DNA of 64,000 nucleotides from Jaapia argillacea MUCL 33604. Lineage: Eukaryota; Basidiomycota; Agaricomycetes; Jaapiales; Jaapiaceae. The position numbers were made by a program, and so were the translations under genes. Within the stretch, counting starts at the first letter, position 1; each line of letters opens with the position of its first letter. Positions 35,778-46,843 of the stretch are shown here, piece after piece. The stretch is taken from assembly GCA_000697665.1 (NCBI GenBank), contig KL197724.1, forward strand, positions 638,695 to 702,694. The letters are read 5' to 3'. The notes under the pieces are model-generated. The model did no database searches. It was not told the origin of the DNA and saw only the letters and a list, made by a program, of their open reading frames with translations.

Positions 35778-38156
35778 ATGTCAATGACCAATCAACCTGT
35801 ACCACCACCCGGATCCCCCGACTATTTTGCCGGACTTGTATCGCGAGTTCACACCGCAGCGCCCACCTTGGTGTTGGAGCCCACGATTCTCCAATCTCTC
35901 CTCTTATGCCTCGTGGCGGGGAACAAGCACCTTGTTCTAAGGGCCAAGGAGGATGACATTGGCGCCGTGCAGAAGCTGGCAGCATCAGTGAGTATGAATC
36001 ATTCAATTGGTTATGATGTCCAATTGGAGGTTGGCTGTGCTCGGCCAACCAGCTTACGGGATACCGCGACGTGTTTGGGCGAGGGTATCACCCTGGGACA
36101 ATCCTGTCCCTTGAAGCCCACGTCGTTCTCCCTGAGAACCCACTCCGCCCACGGTGATCGTCTCGCAACTCAAAGTCTAGTTGGCCTTCCTTGTTCTGGG
36201 TGGAGTATGGCTGACGGCTGCTCATTTACCCACTTCCTCGCCTTCAGGGTGACAATGCATCGATCACTTAAACTTGCACAGCTCCAATCCACGTTGTTGA
36301 TGAGCGGTCTCTGTTCGCTCTTTCTACCAAGCGGCTCACCTTCTCCGTGACCCTCCTCGGTACAACTCAGCTGGCTGTTGCGTCTCCATCGGCAGCTGAC
36401 ATTGATATCGAGATCTCCACCCATGCACCTTTTCCCCATTCGCAAATATTTTGATCACCAATATCTTGCCTATCTAACGTCTAAGTAATTGCAGGAATTG
36501 ACCACCATATTTGGTTACTCAACCCGCAGAGTGAAGATACGTTCCACCCAGAAACCAACCCAACTCCTTCACTCACTCTTCCTCCATCCACCCCACCACC
36601 CTCGGCGTTCCACGTCAGGTTCTTTCTCCAATCCTAATTCCCGTAAATCCGCCACCGATAGTACCGCTACTACATCCCCATCAACACCCTACCAGCGAAC
36701 TTCATCCCTTAAAGATATATTGGGATATGCCGATGAAGGTTTTATCAGAGTCCAAAGTTCATCAAGTCCCCGAGATGATCTTTCCGACGCTTCTGCCGCA
36801 GCTCCGATACACGCCTCCCGTCGAAGAACTATGCCACTTTCAACACAAGACTCAATAACCTCGGTTACGTCAGGCCAAGATAAACGCCCACAGGAGAGTT
36901 CAGTGCTTGAAATACCTCGAGCAGTTGTCGTATCCGGCCTTGAGCACGCTGGCCTACCTGCTCAGAGGGCTTTGTTACAGGCCTTAAGCGAGAGGCGTCT
37001 CGTCGTCGACGAAGATGACACCGAGATTGGTCAAGTACGGAATCTACCTGAAGACTTGATCGTGGTGTATGTCTGCCCTTGGGATCCAAGGGAGAAACCA
37101 GCCATCTACAAAGCCCTGGTAAGACTACCACATTGAACATCGTAAACATCACGTTGATCATTCCTTGTTCTCCAGTTGGATCGTTTCGCAATCAGCGCAG
37201 TTGTAATCTTGCCAGCATCGGTCCGTGACTCCCTGTCGTCGCATCCACCACACCGTTCTCGGTCTCGTTCTGACATCAATATTCACACAATGACTTCCCC
37301 TCCCGAACCTATCATCTCCGCAGCGGAACTCGCTACCCTTCACGCATTAGTAACAAGCCCACACAATGTTTTCACCCACCCATCACTCTCGATTTACATA
37401 TCGGACCTTTTTGCTGCAGCGAGGCACCACCCAGAATTGGATGGCACCCTGCTCAGTGTGCGCGCCCACAAGGATGTCACGGAACTCGTACGAGCACATC
37501 GTCTCCTCTTTGGGGATAGCACGGGGACAGAGTTAATCAATTCAATGATGGGTCTCGTTGATGTTCAACTTTCGGAAGAAGGTGATGAGCTAGAGGGACC
37601 TCCTGACCATGAGGAGGGTGCCAGTACGATTCGTGGAGAGGATAGGGACTCGGATCGAGGGACGGTGCTTTTACGAAGAATGGCAAGCTCAGAGGAAGAT
37701 GCACATCGTGGCCATCATGGGAAGAGGGTAATTGGGCACCAACATTACGAAAGTGAGATCGATGATGTGACAACTGTGAGAGTTAGTTTGGAGTGGAAGG
37801 ATGAGGGCCAAAGGAAGGGAAGGAGGGTGGGAAGTGGGAGTCAGTATGACTATCCTGACTCGCGAGCGCTTCATACACGGGGCTTTAGTGACTCGGACCT
37901 TGGTGACGGGGATGGGAACAGAGAGGAAGAGCGACGCGTCGCTGTTATGGACGTTTCGGAAGTAGATGTCGCCAAGGTGTTTCCCCGAGTTGTGTCGCAT
38001 CGCCTGAGAGTCAGGAGTGGGCCTGAGGAGGAACTCCTTGGTAGCGCCGTTTTCCGAGCTGTTGGATCGTCAGGAAAGGATCCTTTGACTCCTGAAAACG
38101 GATGGATCAGGAAAACTGTGAAGGATATCTTAATTGCGATCTTGGCCGAGGTATAG
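35778..38156 (+). CDS. magnesium-chelatase-like / MoxR-like protein of fungi
   Basis: Resembles the fungal proteins usually labelled magnesium chelatase, related to the AAA+ MoxR group; fungi do not make chlorophyll, so the true role is unknown. Exon 1 (35778-35988) gives PDYFAGLVSRVHTAAPTLVL and ILQSLLLCLVAGNKHLVLR. Exon 2 (from 36495) gives ELTTIFGYSTRRV, a Ser-rich insert, then AVVVSGLEHAGLPAQRALLQ, ALSERRLVVDEDD and LPEDLIVVYVCPWDPREKP. An intron near 37119-37176 joins YKAL to LDRFAISAVV, the conserved Leu-Asp-Arg-Phe. The C-terminus (AELATLHALV, VTELVRAHRLLFGD, VDVAKVFPRVVSHRLRVRSG) fits the lid region. No clear Walker A is visible. The first intron is about 506 bases, ten times the usual size here, although its phases match (0/0). 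Confidence 0.75.
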
Positions 38157-38835
38157 GTGCATCTGAAGATATGTTTTCCTCAAAAACTGTCGTTCAATGG
38201 ATGCAATTCTTACACGCCGCATCCCGAGATGCGCTGGACGAAACCCTGCTCTCACACCCAGCTGTGGACCCAGGCCATGGTCTGTCTTCGACCTCAAAGT
38301 TCCCTCAAGAATCATATCATTATCAGAAGCGTTGTTCTTCAAATAACCCATTGTTCGTCCCAAGGTCTTCACGATACGAGGGTCATGACAACGTTGGTTG
38401 GCCTCCGGGCTGGGACAAGCCAACCTATATGTACAAGTATATCTCCTCCGAAGGGTGATAGCGTCGTGTCCATATGCCACTGTTCCCTTGTATCTCAGAG
38501 GACCTTCTTGCGGATAAATAAAAGTTGCTCTCACAGGGATATCAAAACCTGATAGTGAAACCCAAAGTGACGTGACGACCGCATCGGTAAAATTAGGACA
38601 CGCTTATTCCTCAATACCTGTTCTCTTAACTCTTCTTGTCCACCTTAATCGAGAGGAAGTGCGACAGGGTAGCTGGCGAAGAGAGTTCGCCGAGCAAGGG
38701 GCCCTGTTCTCCCTGGTTTGAGAAACGGCAATAAAGCGATAGAATATTGGATAGCGGCCTGACATTGTGCCCTGAGCTGGGAGATGAGAGTTAATGTTTG
38801 CTCGGAGGGAGAGGGACGACAGCTGCGAGCTTACA
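38157..38835. other. convergent 3' spacer
   Basis: Contains overlapping frames at 38102-38552. One reads TVVQWMQFLHAASRDALDET and looks rather coding-like, but it has no start, splice partner or family match. Otherwise nothing recognised. Confidence 0.45.
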
Positions 38836-39721
38836 TTAAAGATTTGCTTGTTGGACCTTCTCATTACCACGGAATACGACATGACCAACCTCCCGTTCGA
38901 AGAAGGGCGGCAACCGAGCCATGTTGGCCTTTCGTCTTTTTCGAGCAGATTTCGATGGTTGACACACAGAGGGGCTATTTGAGGTCATTGGGTTTTGATT
39001 TGTCACGATGCCCTCAAACAAAGAACCTGGTCGAAGTTCGACTGGTTGTGGTTGTGGTATTGGGGCATTGTTGGCCGAGACAGGCGCATTAATGGGAGCT
39101 AAAGTCGATGGCGAAGCCGGATGCACTTCATCACCGACTTTAAAGATAGGAGGGGCTGGTATGCGACGAGAATTCCCGCATGCGAGGCATGTATATGTGA
39201 TGGTATTTCCGTGGCATGACGACGCTATGATGGAGCTGAAATTTATCCATAGTCGAGGTATTCAGAGGCTTACCTTTTACACGTACTGTCGCGGTGGAAC
39301 CAGGTAGAAGGACAGCGTCACATCCTGTACAAAGCGTACGTTTCACGGTGGGATCGCTGGACATATAGAAGACAGTTTAGTAGATGGTCGGGGTACAGTG
39401 CTCAGAGACTGACATTTTGACAATGGCTCTCTGGCTCACGCTCTTCATCGTCTTCACATAACTCCTCGCAAGATCGGATGTTGTCAACGACCTTGAAGCT
39501 CTGCAGCGCTTCTTCCGCGGCCTCCGTTTAGATTCGTTAGGAACGACTTGGTGGTTCGGTGTGGTGGATGCTGATCCTGTCGTATCTGAGGATGAACGCA
39601 ATTGTTCCGGGATGCTGTTCAGATAGACTCCGGCTTGGTACAAGAAGTTCAATCGTTGCAGAATATCACGGTTGGCGACGCTGTTGGGATTCGGAACTTC
39701 GTCTTTGCTCTTCTTCGCCAT
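38836..39721 (-). CDS. RPR2: RNase P/MRP subunit Rpr2/Rpp21
   Basis: Protein subunit of RNase P (pre-tRNA 5' processing) and possibly RNase MRP, nuclear. Starts MAKKSKDEVPNPNSVANRDI and continues LQRLNFLYQAGVYLNSI, DLARSYVKTMKSVSQRAIVK and, after an intron near 39365-39412, DPTVKRTLCTGCDAVLLPG-STATVRVK. A second intron joins this to TYTCLACGNSRRIPAP. CTGC and CLAC form the zinc ribbon typical of Rpr2/Rpp21. The C-terminal extension is Pro/Ser-rich, with a basic stretch (KSARKRRKANMARLPPF) likely to bind RNA or direct nuclear entry. The gene is divergent from the MBIP-like gene with under 200 bases between starts. Confidence 0.87.
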
Positions 39722-39908
39722 GGTGGAAGATAAGAGTCAAAAAGGAACGGGTAGCCAAATAGAACGGCGGAGGCTCAATCGAAGTGCTGATTGGGAACTT
39801 GGAATTGCAAGAAATTGAGAAGGAGTTGAGGAAACCTAGCTGCACTAGACTTAGTTGGAGGAGTAAAGTTGGAAAGCATGTTCGATTCCAGCATCGACAC
39901 GCTCGCAA

Positions 39909-41687
39909 ATGTCGGCAGTACCTCCACCGTCTGCTGAAGGTCCACCTCAAACACATCAGAATTCTCCGCGACCACAGCATCCTCAGCAGCAGCCGTTCTA
40001 CTATTATTCTCCTCCAGCTCAAGTCACCGCTGGCAGCTCCAACAATCCGTCTGGTCCATCGTACTATAATTATTCTACACCCTCCTGGCAAAACTCTTGG
40101 TCGTATTCATATTCCTCCGCGGCACCCTATCACCAGCAGTACCCTTCATACACTTCTCAATATCAGGGCCAACACCGTCACACTACATACCCCCAACAAC
40201 CTGCCTCCCAGCCGCACCCCCAACCCGAAACCCCGCGGCAAAAAAGGAAGTCACCCACACCATCCCCTTCACCTCCTCCCCCCGCGTTCCATAAAGACTG
40301 GGATGCGATTTTCAAATCGTTCCTGGAACGCTTGGGATTTACTCAGGCCCTGAGAGGCTTCGAAGCAGATATCCTGGTGCTCAACCCAGAGCTGGAGCGA
40401 CAAGAAGTGCCACGTGCTCTGGTGGGCTTAGTGGCAGATTTGGCTGTGAGTTGTAAATTCCAATCCACCCTACTAACGTGTTGGCTCAACTTTACGTGGC
40501 GGATAGAGACTGGAACACTTGAAAGACGAGGATAAATTCGAACCAACACCTCTACACGAGAGAAAACTATCATATGTCCATCTTACGAATGACACTGAAC
40601 GAAGTTCACAGACGTCAGTAAGTTTTTCTCCCGACCTTCTTCGTCCCTTTTGCGAGCTCGACTTGACCCATCACTTAGGTCAACAAGTCAGTCTCTCAAA
40701 TCTTAGCTCGTAATCGAGCCCGTAACGATGCCTCGAACCGCACTGAATTCACCCAATCCCTCGCCGAGAAGCGTCGGCGGTTGAACGAGGGTGTCCACAC
40801 GACTGAGATCGAGGGTGCTCCATCCATACCCTCTTGTGCACGAACGGACGCGAAGCCCCTCGACAGGGACATACAGATGAAGTATGACATCGCGAAGAAT
40901 GAGGAAGGTCCTCTTCGAAGGACTATCAAACTTGAACCTCCGAATACTACCTTTTCCGCGTCCACTAGTGATGCAAAGGGGAAAGGCAAATTACAGCAGA
41001 AGCTGCCTCATGATGATCCCGCTGTTATTGGAAACAAGCCCGTAGAACATTTGAGGGCAAGTCGTGATGACGACTTCACTTCAGACCATCATCCAGGCTT
41101 GGAAGAACGTTTGAAGAATGTCGAATCTCATCTCGCCGTTCGCTACGGTGAGTCTATCCTCTGATTCTATCTGCACAACTATCCTAAAGGCAACTTCCAA
41201 GTCCCCTCGCAGCCATCGTCCTTCCTTGACAGACTGAAATTCCTTGAGGATCACATTGTTCTGCTTGAAAAAGAATACCCCCCTTGGGCTGCCCTCCATT
41301 TCAACCAACCCAATCGCGGTGTAAGTGCACTTTTCTGCTCTCTCTTTTGATGGTTATCATCATGGTCAAAGGAGAAGATCGCTGAGGTCAATTTCTCGAT
41401 TATAGTGGCCACCTCCGCCTCGTCCAACGCCGATCATCGTACCCACCCGTCTGATCAGTGCATCCGCCACCCATACCGCACCCTCATCGGCAACTCAACG
41501 AGGTTCGGCCTCCGAGTCGACATCATTGCCACCCGCTTCGTCGTCGTTCTTGATGCCAGATTCAGCCGAAGGGTCTTCTATAATCGGCAGAAAGGTCGGA
41601 CGAACGAAGAAGGATACTAGTCTGCATAGAGCCGTCATGGAGAAGCTGGAGGTTCAGCAGGCCATTCACGACTTGGCGGGTGGTTAG
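39909..41687 (+). CDS. MBIP-like protein (MAP3K12-binding inhibitory protein family)
   Basis: The N-terminus is a Pro/Gln/Tyr/Ser-rich disordered region (MSAVPPPSAEGPPQTHQNSP, then repeated YSYSSAAPYHQQY-like text). A folded part follows with FHKDWDAIFKSFLERLGFTQ and FEADILVLNPELERQ. After introns near 40446-40507 and 40619-40690 come QILARNRARNDAS, an acidic/basic middle, and LEERLKNVESHLAVRY. The last domain, SFLDRLKFLEDHIVLLEKEY-PPWAALHF, is a coiled-coil stretch like that of MBIP, a scaffold of the ATAC acetyltransferase complex in animals. The gene ends EKLEVQQAIHDLAGG. The MBIP assignment rests on this C-terminal coiled coil; a general coiled-coil regulator cannot be excluded. Confidence 0.7.
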
Positions 41688-41892
41688 ACTGCGTTAGGAC
41701 ACGAGCACTCTTGCTTGCAATTCAGCTGGTCCGTCGTCCATCCTCAGGATCCCTAGATATTATTTTCAAAGTGGCGAATGGGAGGATAGGAATACCGGAC
41801 GATCCCCACAAGGTTTCTGCCCATCGCTGGACCGTTTCCTCCAATAAATCAAATTCTTCCCAAGATTCGAGATGCTATGCCTGTCCTCGGTC

Positions 41893-43421
41893 ATGGCGAA
41901 TCGTATATGACAAGATAAGATGGCAGGATTGCTTCGTCCTTGTACACTATGAGCTCGTCGTAGTTGAGGCGTTTCCCAACTTCTCCCAATACCTAAAATT
42001 GTGGTTTTAGGTGGACTCGATATCAGCTTGACTTCATTTCGACGGTGAACAATACCTACCGAGTCGTACCCAGCAGGCGGTGCTGTGAGACTTGTATCAT
42101 CGTGCTCCATCTGTATCCCTCTGCCTACAACAACCTTGTTGAGAAGGAGGGCCTTGAACGTTGAGCTGGCGCCGTTCCGGGAATAATCATTCGATCTGTC
42201 GTATGAGTATCCTTAATATTCCAACTTATCCTTCAGTATTAACCCTACTCACTTGGAAGAAGTAGAAGAAGTATAATGACCGCGCCCAAAGCTGCAGGTG
42301 TGTTAAAACATCTCCTCTCCGTTAACGTCAGCAAAGTGGTGCTTACCGTCCCTTTCCAGTTTGCGTCGAGTAGAAACTCATGTCAAATGAAGTCTTGATG
42401 ATCGCGCATAAGGGGCATCCCTTGCTCCCGCACAGTTGTGTTTGGCCGTTATCACCTATGTTACACGCTCTCAATGTTCCATGCCACCGTCGGTTCTCGT
42501 TACCAGCAGACAGGTTCCTTGCTAGAAACGTTCTATTCTGTTCCACGGAATGGCTGGCACGATTTAACAATCTGGATGAAGCCTTAGGGTCGTTTAGCAC
42601 ACTCACCGGTATGCAACGTATCTGGCCTCATTGACGGGATCTGATATGATTTTATACACTTTCCTAACCTTCGGGCAGCTCGAAAGGTGCCTCCAAGAAT
42701 CCTCAAACTGTTGGACGACTATTGCACCTAAGATAGGAACTGGGCCTAGAGAATAAAGGGAACCTACCGCTCCTGAATGCCTTATCTGTAGTAGGAAGTT
42801 CAACGAGCCTGGAACCCCTTTGCGAGGCGACGACTTGGCCACTACTATTTCGACTCTGGGCGCATTTTCTTGAGCAGTAGTCGTGAGTCTTGTTGCCGTC
42901 GAAGTATCGGGGCTTCGCTTTGCAAATCTATGGATAAATTTTCAGGGACCGTTGTTGGGAGAATATGGAGCGACCCACAGAGCAAAGTTGGATGGTTACT
43001 CCGTTGCCAGGGGATGATCTCGCGGGTGGGTTTTGTTGAATTTGGTTCATTGCTTTGTTTGCACAGGTCATCGAACAATGATCCAAAGTTTTGTTTCCCT
43101 GGACACATCTCGGTTTTGCGTGGCAAAACTTGGACTTGATTCAGAACGCCATTTCAGAAGGGACGTTACTACTCACCAAGCATTTTCTGGAGCTACCACT
43201 TCCAGCTGATTGTGCTGGTTGCCCTTGCGCTGCTGGTATGGCCTTCGCCGCACAAGTACGACCACAGAATGCGTGAGTCTTCTTTCCATCAAAGTACTTA
43301 GGATTCCTTCTGCAAACCTGGAAACAGGTGAATTCATGTACACAGCCTACTGTGACCAACACACCGTGCAAAGGTCTGGTGCGATTTTTGCGGGCGCTGG
43401 CTGCTTAAAGGACAGAGACAT
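41893..43421 (-). CDS. PARP-like ADP-ribosyltransferase with three CxxC modules
   Basis: Starts MSLSFKQPAPAKIAPDLC. The N-terminus holds three tandem modules of the form C-x2-C-x15-C-x3-C, with Cys at about residues 18/21/37/41, 65/68/84/88 and 115/118/134/138 (CTVCRRNPKYFDGKK, CLFCHAKPRCVQGNK, CSICKAKPRYFDGNK). They are probably zinc-binding. Each module is split by a phase-0 intron inside its first Cys pair. The catalytic part follows: VVQQFEDSWRHLSSCPKVRK, RRWHGTLRACNIG (His), GCPLCAIIKTSFD, FGRGHYTSSTSSK (Tyr), ALLLNKVVVGRG, PPAGYDS and LNYDELIVYKDEAILPSYLV (Glu). The PARP H-Y-E triad is thus complete, so transfer of ADP-ribose from NAD to protein or nucleic acid is possible. It ends VIYDSP. 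Convergent with the MBIP-like gene; two paralogs lie just to the right. Confidence 0.85.
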
Positions 43422-43765
43422 GAGGCGATGTGTTATGAGGGGTTTGCTGGCCTTCTCTACAAATATGCACCACTCGTATGTGCGAAAATTTGGGCATTGA
43501 TTCTTGGGCGCTCCTCTCCTTCCTCGCCCCGCCCCGCCTTACCGAGCATACCATAATTGACGTGAGCCGTGGGTTTTCGTTGAGGTAAACCTCTGTGGCT
43601 ATAGCGATGCGAAGGGGGAAAGCTATCGCCATTTCCATCAAGGTTCAAACCCTGGCTCCGGAGATCACATTTGATTCATTGCCAACTTACGTTTATCGTG
43701 CCTCGGCGCTTCACTTATCTGCGCTCTTCCTCAGAACTTATCTGCTGGTGTGATACAGCAGTCAT

Positions 43766-44839
43766 GCCTGCGTTCAGTCTGTGGGGACCAGTCCCGAGTC
43801 AAGGTGATCTTTGTGTGGTTAGTCGTGGCTCTAGGTCCCATGGCGAGATAGTCACATAAATCCTACAGAATTGCCGACAACGGCCCAAGTACACCGAACA
43901 AGGCAAGGGCCCACATCCATATTGCGGTCGAACCTGCGCTCGACTCCATGCCGAACGTGGTGCACAAAGTCGCTATCAACCACACCGTCCCCGAGGTGGT
44001 GCCTCAGGATCATATGGGAGGTATGAATTCCTTGTCAATCTCAAATTCTAACCACATTAACACTGCTGTCAACAGCAATCCTGCCAGGATCGGTAAAGGA
44101 TCTTTACATACGCCCTACTCGAGGGACTTGGAGCCTCACGGAACCACATTTATAAAAGGTAGGGTATCTGAAATCATCCTATGCAATTGACATCTTCATC
44201 TTTGGTAAAGTTTCCAGCTTTTGGTCACGTCAATGGTGCGGCGGAGGGCGCCCTAGGATCGAAAAAATACTCGAGGTCGTCCTCCCCAGTCGCCACCAAA
44301 CTAAACAAAATGCTTACCGGTGCGTTCATACCTGGCAATCTCCGTGAAGTAACTGATTTTCTTGTAGAGACGAGCTCCGTAAATCCGGCGGTTTCGAAGA
44401 GTACCAAACATTCCATAGCTCCCAATGCATCTGTGACCTCGGCGTCAAGGACACGAATCTATGCGACTGGAAGTCTTGTGGCATATGCAACATCATAAAG
44501 TCGTCATTTCGCCAACTGGCTTGCGGGGAGACTTTCTACAACGGACGGTACGTCTCTCTCAGTTCAACTGTGGTTGGTGGCATGGCAGACGATTTTGTGA
44601 TTGCTCCCAGACAGGGGCATGGTATATACTCGCACAGGAACCCGGCTTTGGCGGATCGCTTTGCGACGTCTTCGACATCCTCACCGTACCGTGTTATGAT
44701 TGCCTGCGACACAGCCCTCCCCACTGCTCAGAAAGTTAGAGGATCGTTCGTGGGAGGGCAGAGCCAAAGCGACGAGGTCGTCTTCGTTGACAACCCAGAT
44801 TCTATGGTCCCATCTTATGTCATTCTTTACACTTTATAG
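43766..44839 (+). CDS. PARP-like ADP-ribosyltransferase, divergent paralog
   Basis: Starts MPAFSLWGPVPSQGDLCV; a 51-base intron (43818-43868) falls inside the first Cys pair at phase 0, exactly as in each module of the neighbour at 41893-43421, giving CVNCRQRPKYTEQGKG-PHPYCGRTCA. Only this one Cys module is present. The catalytic part reads FWSRQWCGGGRPRIEKILEV, YQTFHSSQCICDLG, SCGICNIIKSSF, then, after an intron joined as CG + A CAG GGG, QGHGIYSHRNPALADRF and SDEVVFVDNPDSMVPSYVIL. The His of the triad is followed by Ser-Ser instead of the usual Gly-Thr, so NAD binding may be altered; Tyr (GIYS) and Glu (DEVVF) remain. The loop between helix and last strands is shorter than in the paralogs. 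It ends YVILYTL. Confidence 0.78.
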
Positions 44840-45328
44840 ACTGTTCCTACATCAGGGGGAAATCGGAGAATTTAGTGCGAATGAGAACTGTCGATGCATT
44901 TGTGGCATTGGTACCACCAGCTATCTCCGCCGTTGCTGCATTATCGACAAGATCGATGACAGCAAAGGATTTCCTTACGCTACACGAAGTTCCAAGGTTG
45001 GCGGTAAGAATTCAAGTTTCAAATTTCAAGAACAATCACAGCAAGTTTTACTCGAGTGCTTGGGACAGTGTCAGATCACAGATCCGCCTTTTAAGGCCTT
45101 TCTGATGTAATGCTGACCAGTCATGTGGCATCTGAAGGACATTTCGAGCCGAAGTATTGGGACAGCTTAAGAACAGCTTCTGATGAGTGGCGCGTCGTGA
45201 ACGCTGAGGTCCCATCGCTCACACCGCTTATATCACTACTTAGGATGTTGGATTCATCCCCACCTCACCGCTTAGTGAGTCGGAGCAGTTTTTCAGCGAC
45301 CCAACCCGATGATGGACATCTGCGGACC
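44840..45328. other. convergent 3' spacer between PARP genes
   Basis: Frames at 44875-45105 and 45110-45355 are open but show no motif or paralog support. Otherwise nothing seen. Confidence 0.45.
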
Positions 45329-46843
45329 CTACGGCTGATAAATTACAAGATATGAAGGACGGATCGCGTCGTTCCTGTAAACAACGAGCTCGTCGTAGTT
45401 CAAGCTTCCTCCTACCGCGGGCTCACCCACCACCTAAAGCGAGCTCAATGACGAAAGTGTGGGACAATAAGTCCCGGATTTGCTCACCGAATCGTATCCA
45501 ACAGGCGGTTTCGTCAGAGACGGATTATCGCGGGTCAGCTTGTAGCCCCTTCCTACAACAACGCTGTTGAGAAGTAGAGCTTTCCGTGGTGATGGAATGG
45601 CATTCGATGAGTAGTCGTTAGCCCTAGCGTGCCTCAACATCCAGATGTACTCGGTAGAGTGAAGGTAAGGCTTACTTGGAAGAAGTGGCAGTCGTATAAA
45701 TGCCAGCCCCGAAACTGTCGGCAGTCAGTATGTTGGCTTCCAATTGCTGGAGGTGGGAAAGTGCTTACCGCCCCCACCCAGTCCTGTTTTTGAAGCGACC
45801 CAAATCGTAAGAAGACCGGATAATCGAGCACAAGGCGCATGCCGAGTGACCGCAGGATTGTAAATTGCCAGCATCTCCCAAGTTGCATTTTCGTGTCGTT
45901 CCGTGCCACCGACGCTTCTCGTTTCCCCGGGATCTTCCTTCTTTTAGAAACTGCCCACGGGTTTCTACAGCACCACTGATGTAAAGAAGCGAGTGTTAGA
46001 ATCTATTCGTACATCGTATATCATCCTTACCGATACGCAGAATATTTAGCCCAGATTTGTGGATGAGATATAATGGCGTACACCGTCACAACCGTTGGGC
46101 ACCTCTGTGTGTGTCTCCAAGAATCCTTAAACTGTTTGACGACTGTGCCCGGAGCGTAAGCGAAACCTGATGCTGAAGGAAGAAATATCCTACCACTCTG
46201 ATAGATTTCGTGTGTCTTGGTAAGGGAGAATATCATAGGTCCTCCCGAGCGAGCGACGTTTTCGCACTTTTGGCCACAAAATCGGCGATGGGGGATTCGC
46301 TCGAATTTCCAGCACATCACACACCCACGAATTGAGAGGCGCTCCCTTGACAAGAGTCAAGTTAACTGGCGGATCAGAAAACATGAGATGTACATACCTC
46401 CTGTGGTAGGAGCAATAATGAGACGTGCCGAATGTACCCACAGTCACCGGCTGATTACACGATGAAGAATGGCACACCCATATCACCGTCAATGTTCTGT
46501 ATGCCTGGGCGGAGGGTGGCGGACGGACGGGAACTTGTGATCCTACGGATCGTTGGGAAGGCTGGCGAGCAACGACCGTCGAGGGTAACCTTCGTGGGGT
46601 CGGTGGGGGAACATGCGGTGCTGAGGATCTTTGAGAAGGTTGACGAACGACCGCCGTCGCGGGTAGCCTTCGCGGGGGTGGTGGGGGAACATGCGGTGCT
46701 GAGGATCTTTGAGAAGGTTGACGAACGACCACCGTCGCGGGTAGCCTTCGCGGGGGTGGCAGGGGAACATGTGATGCTGAGGATCTTTGGGAGGGCTGAC
46801 GAGCGAGCGCCCTTGGCGGGGGTGGTGGGGGAGCATGTGGGCA
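45329..46843 (-). CDS. PARP-like ADP-ribosyltransferase with Pro-rich repeats (5' end unresolved)
   Basis: The first exon I can place begins at 46843 after a CTATTACAG acceptor and reads CPHAPPPPPRALARQPSQRS. It then runs through about four copies of a 22-26 residue repeat (RQPSQRSSAPHVPPPPPRRL) coded by a minisatellite. Next come a CHSSSCNQPV...SHYCSYHRR cluster and, after an intron, GCVMCWKFERIPHRRFCGQK-CENVA, a shortened C-x2-C-x11-C-x3-C module. The catalytic part is complete: VVKQFKDSWRHTQRCPTVVT, RRWHGTTRKCNLG, ACALCSIIRSSYD, FGAGIYTTATSSK, KALLLNSVVVGRGYKL, PPVGYDS and LNYDELVVYRNDAIRPSYLV, ending IYQP. His, Tyr and Glu of the triad are all present. The true start lies upstream, perhaps within 46870-47130. 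The catalytic half is closer to the gene at 41893-43421 than to the plus-strand paralog. Confidence 0.8.
46538..46837 (-). repeat. 78-bp coding minisatellite
   Basis: Four tandem units: about 46538-46615, 46616-46693, 46694-46771 (78 bases each) and 46772-46837 (66 bases). Units 2 and 3 are nearly identical; the outer ones have diverged. Both lengths are multiples of three, so several frames on both strands stay open. The frame used is the minus-strand one that leads into the PARP gene's Cys motifs. Confidence 0.9.

Noticed and set aside
38102-38552. Extra exon of the magnesium-chelatase-like gene (TVVQWMQFLHAASRDALDET)
   Set aside because: The upstream frame already ends in a family-like C-terminus (VKDILIAILAEV) and no acceptable splice pair links the two.
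43564-43665. tRNA-like string with a GGTTCAAACCC B-box and GAGCC/GGCTC ends
   Set aside because: The T-arm has a mismatch, no good anticodon stem could be drawn, and the length would require an odd variable arm.
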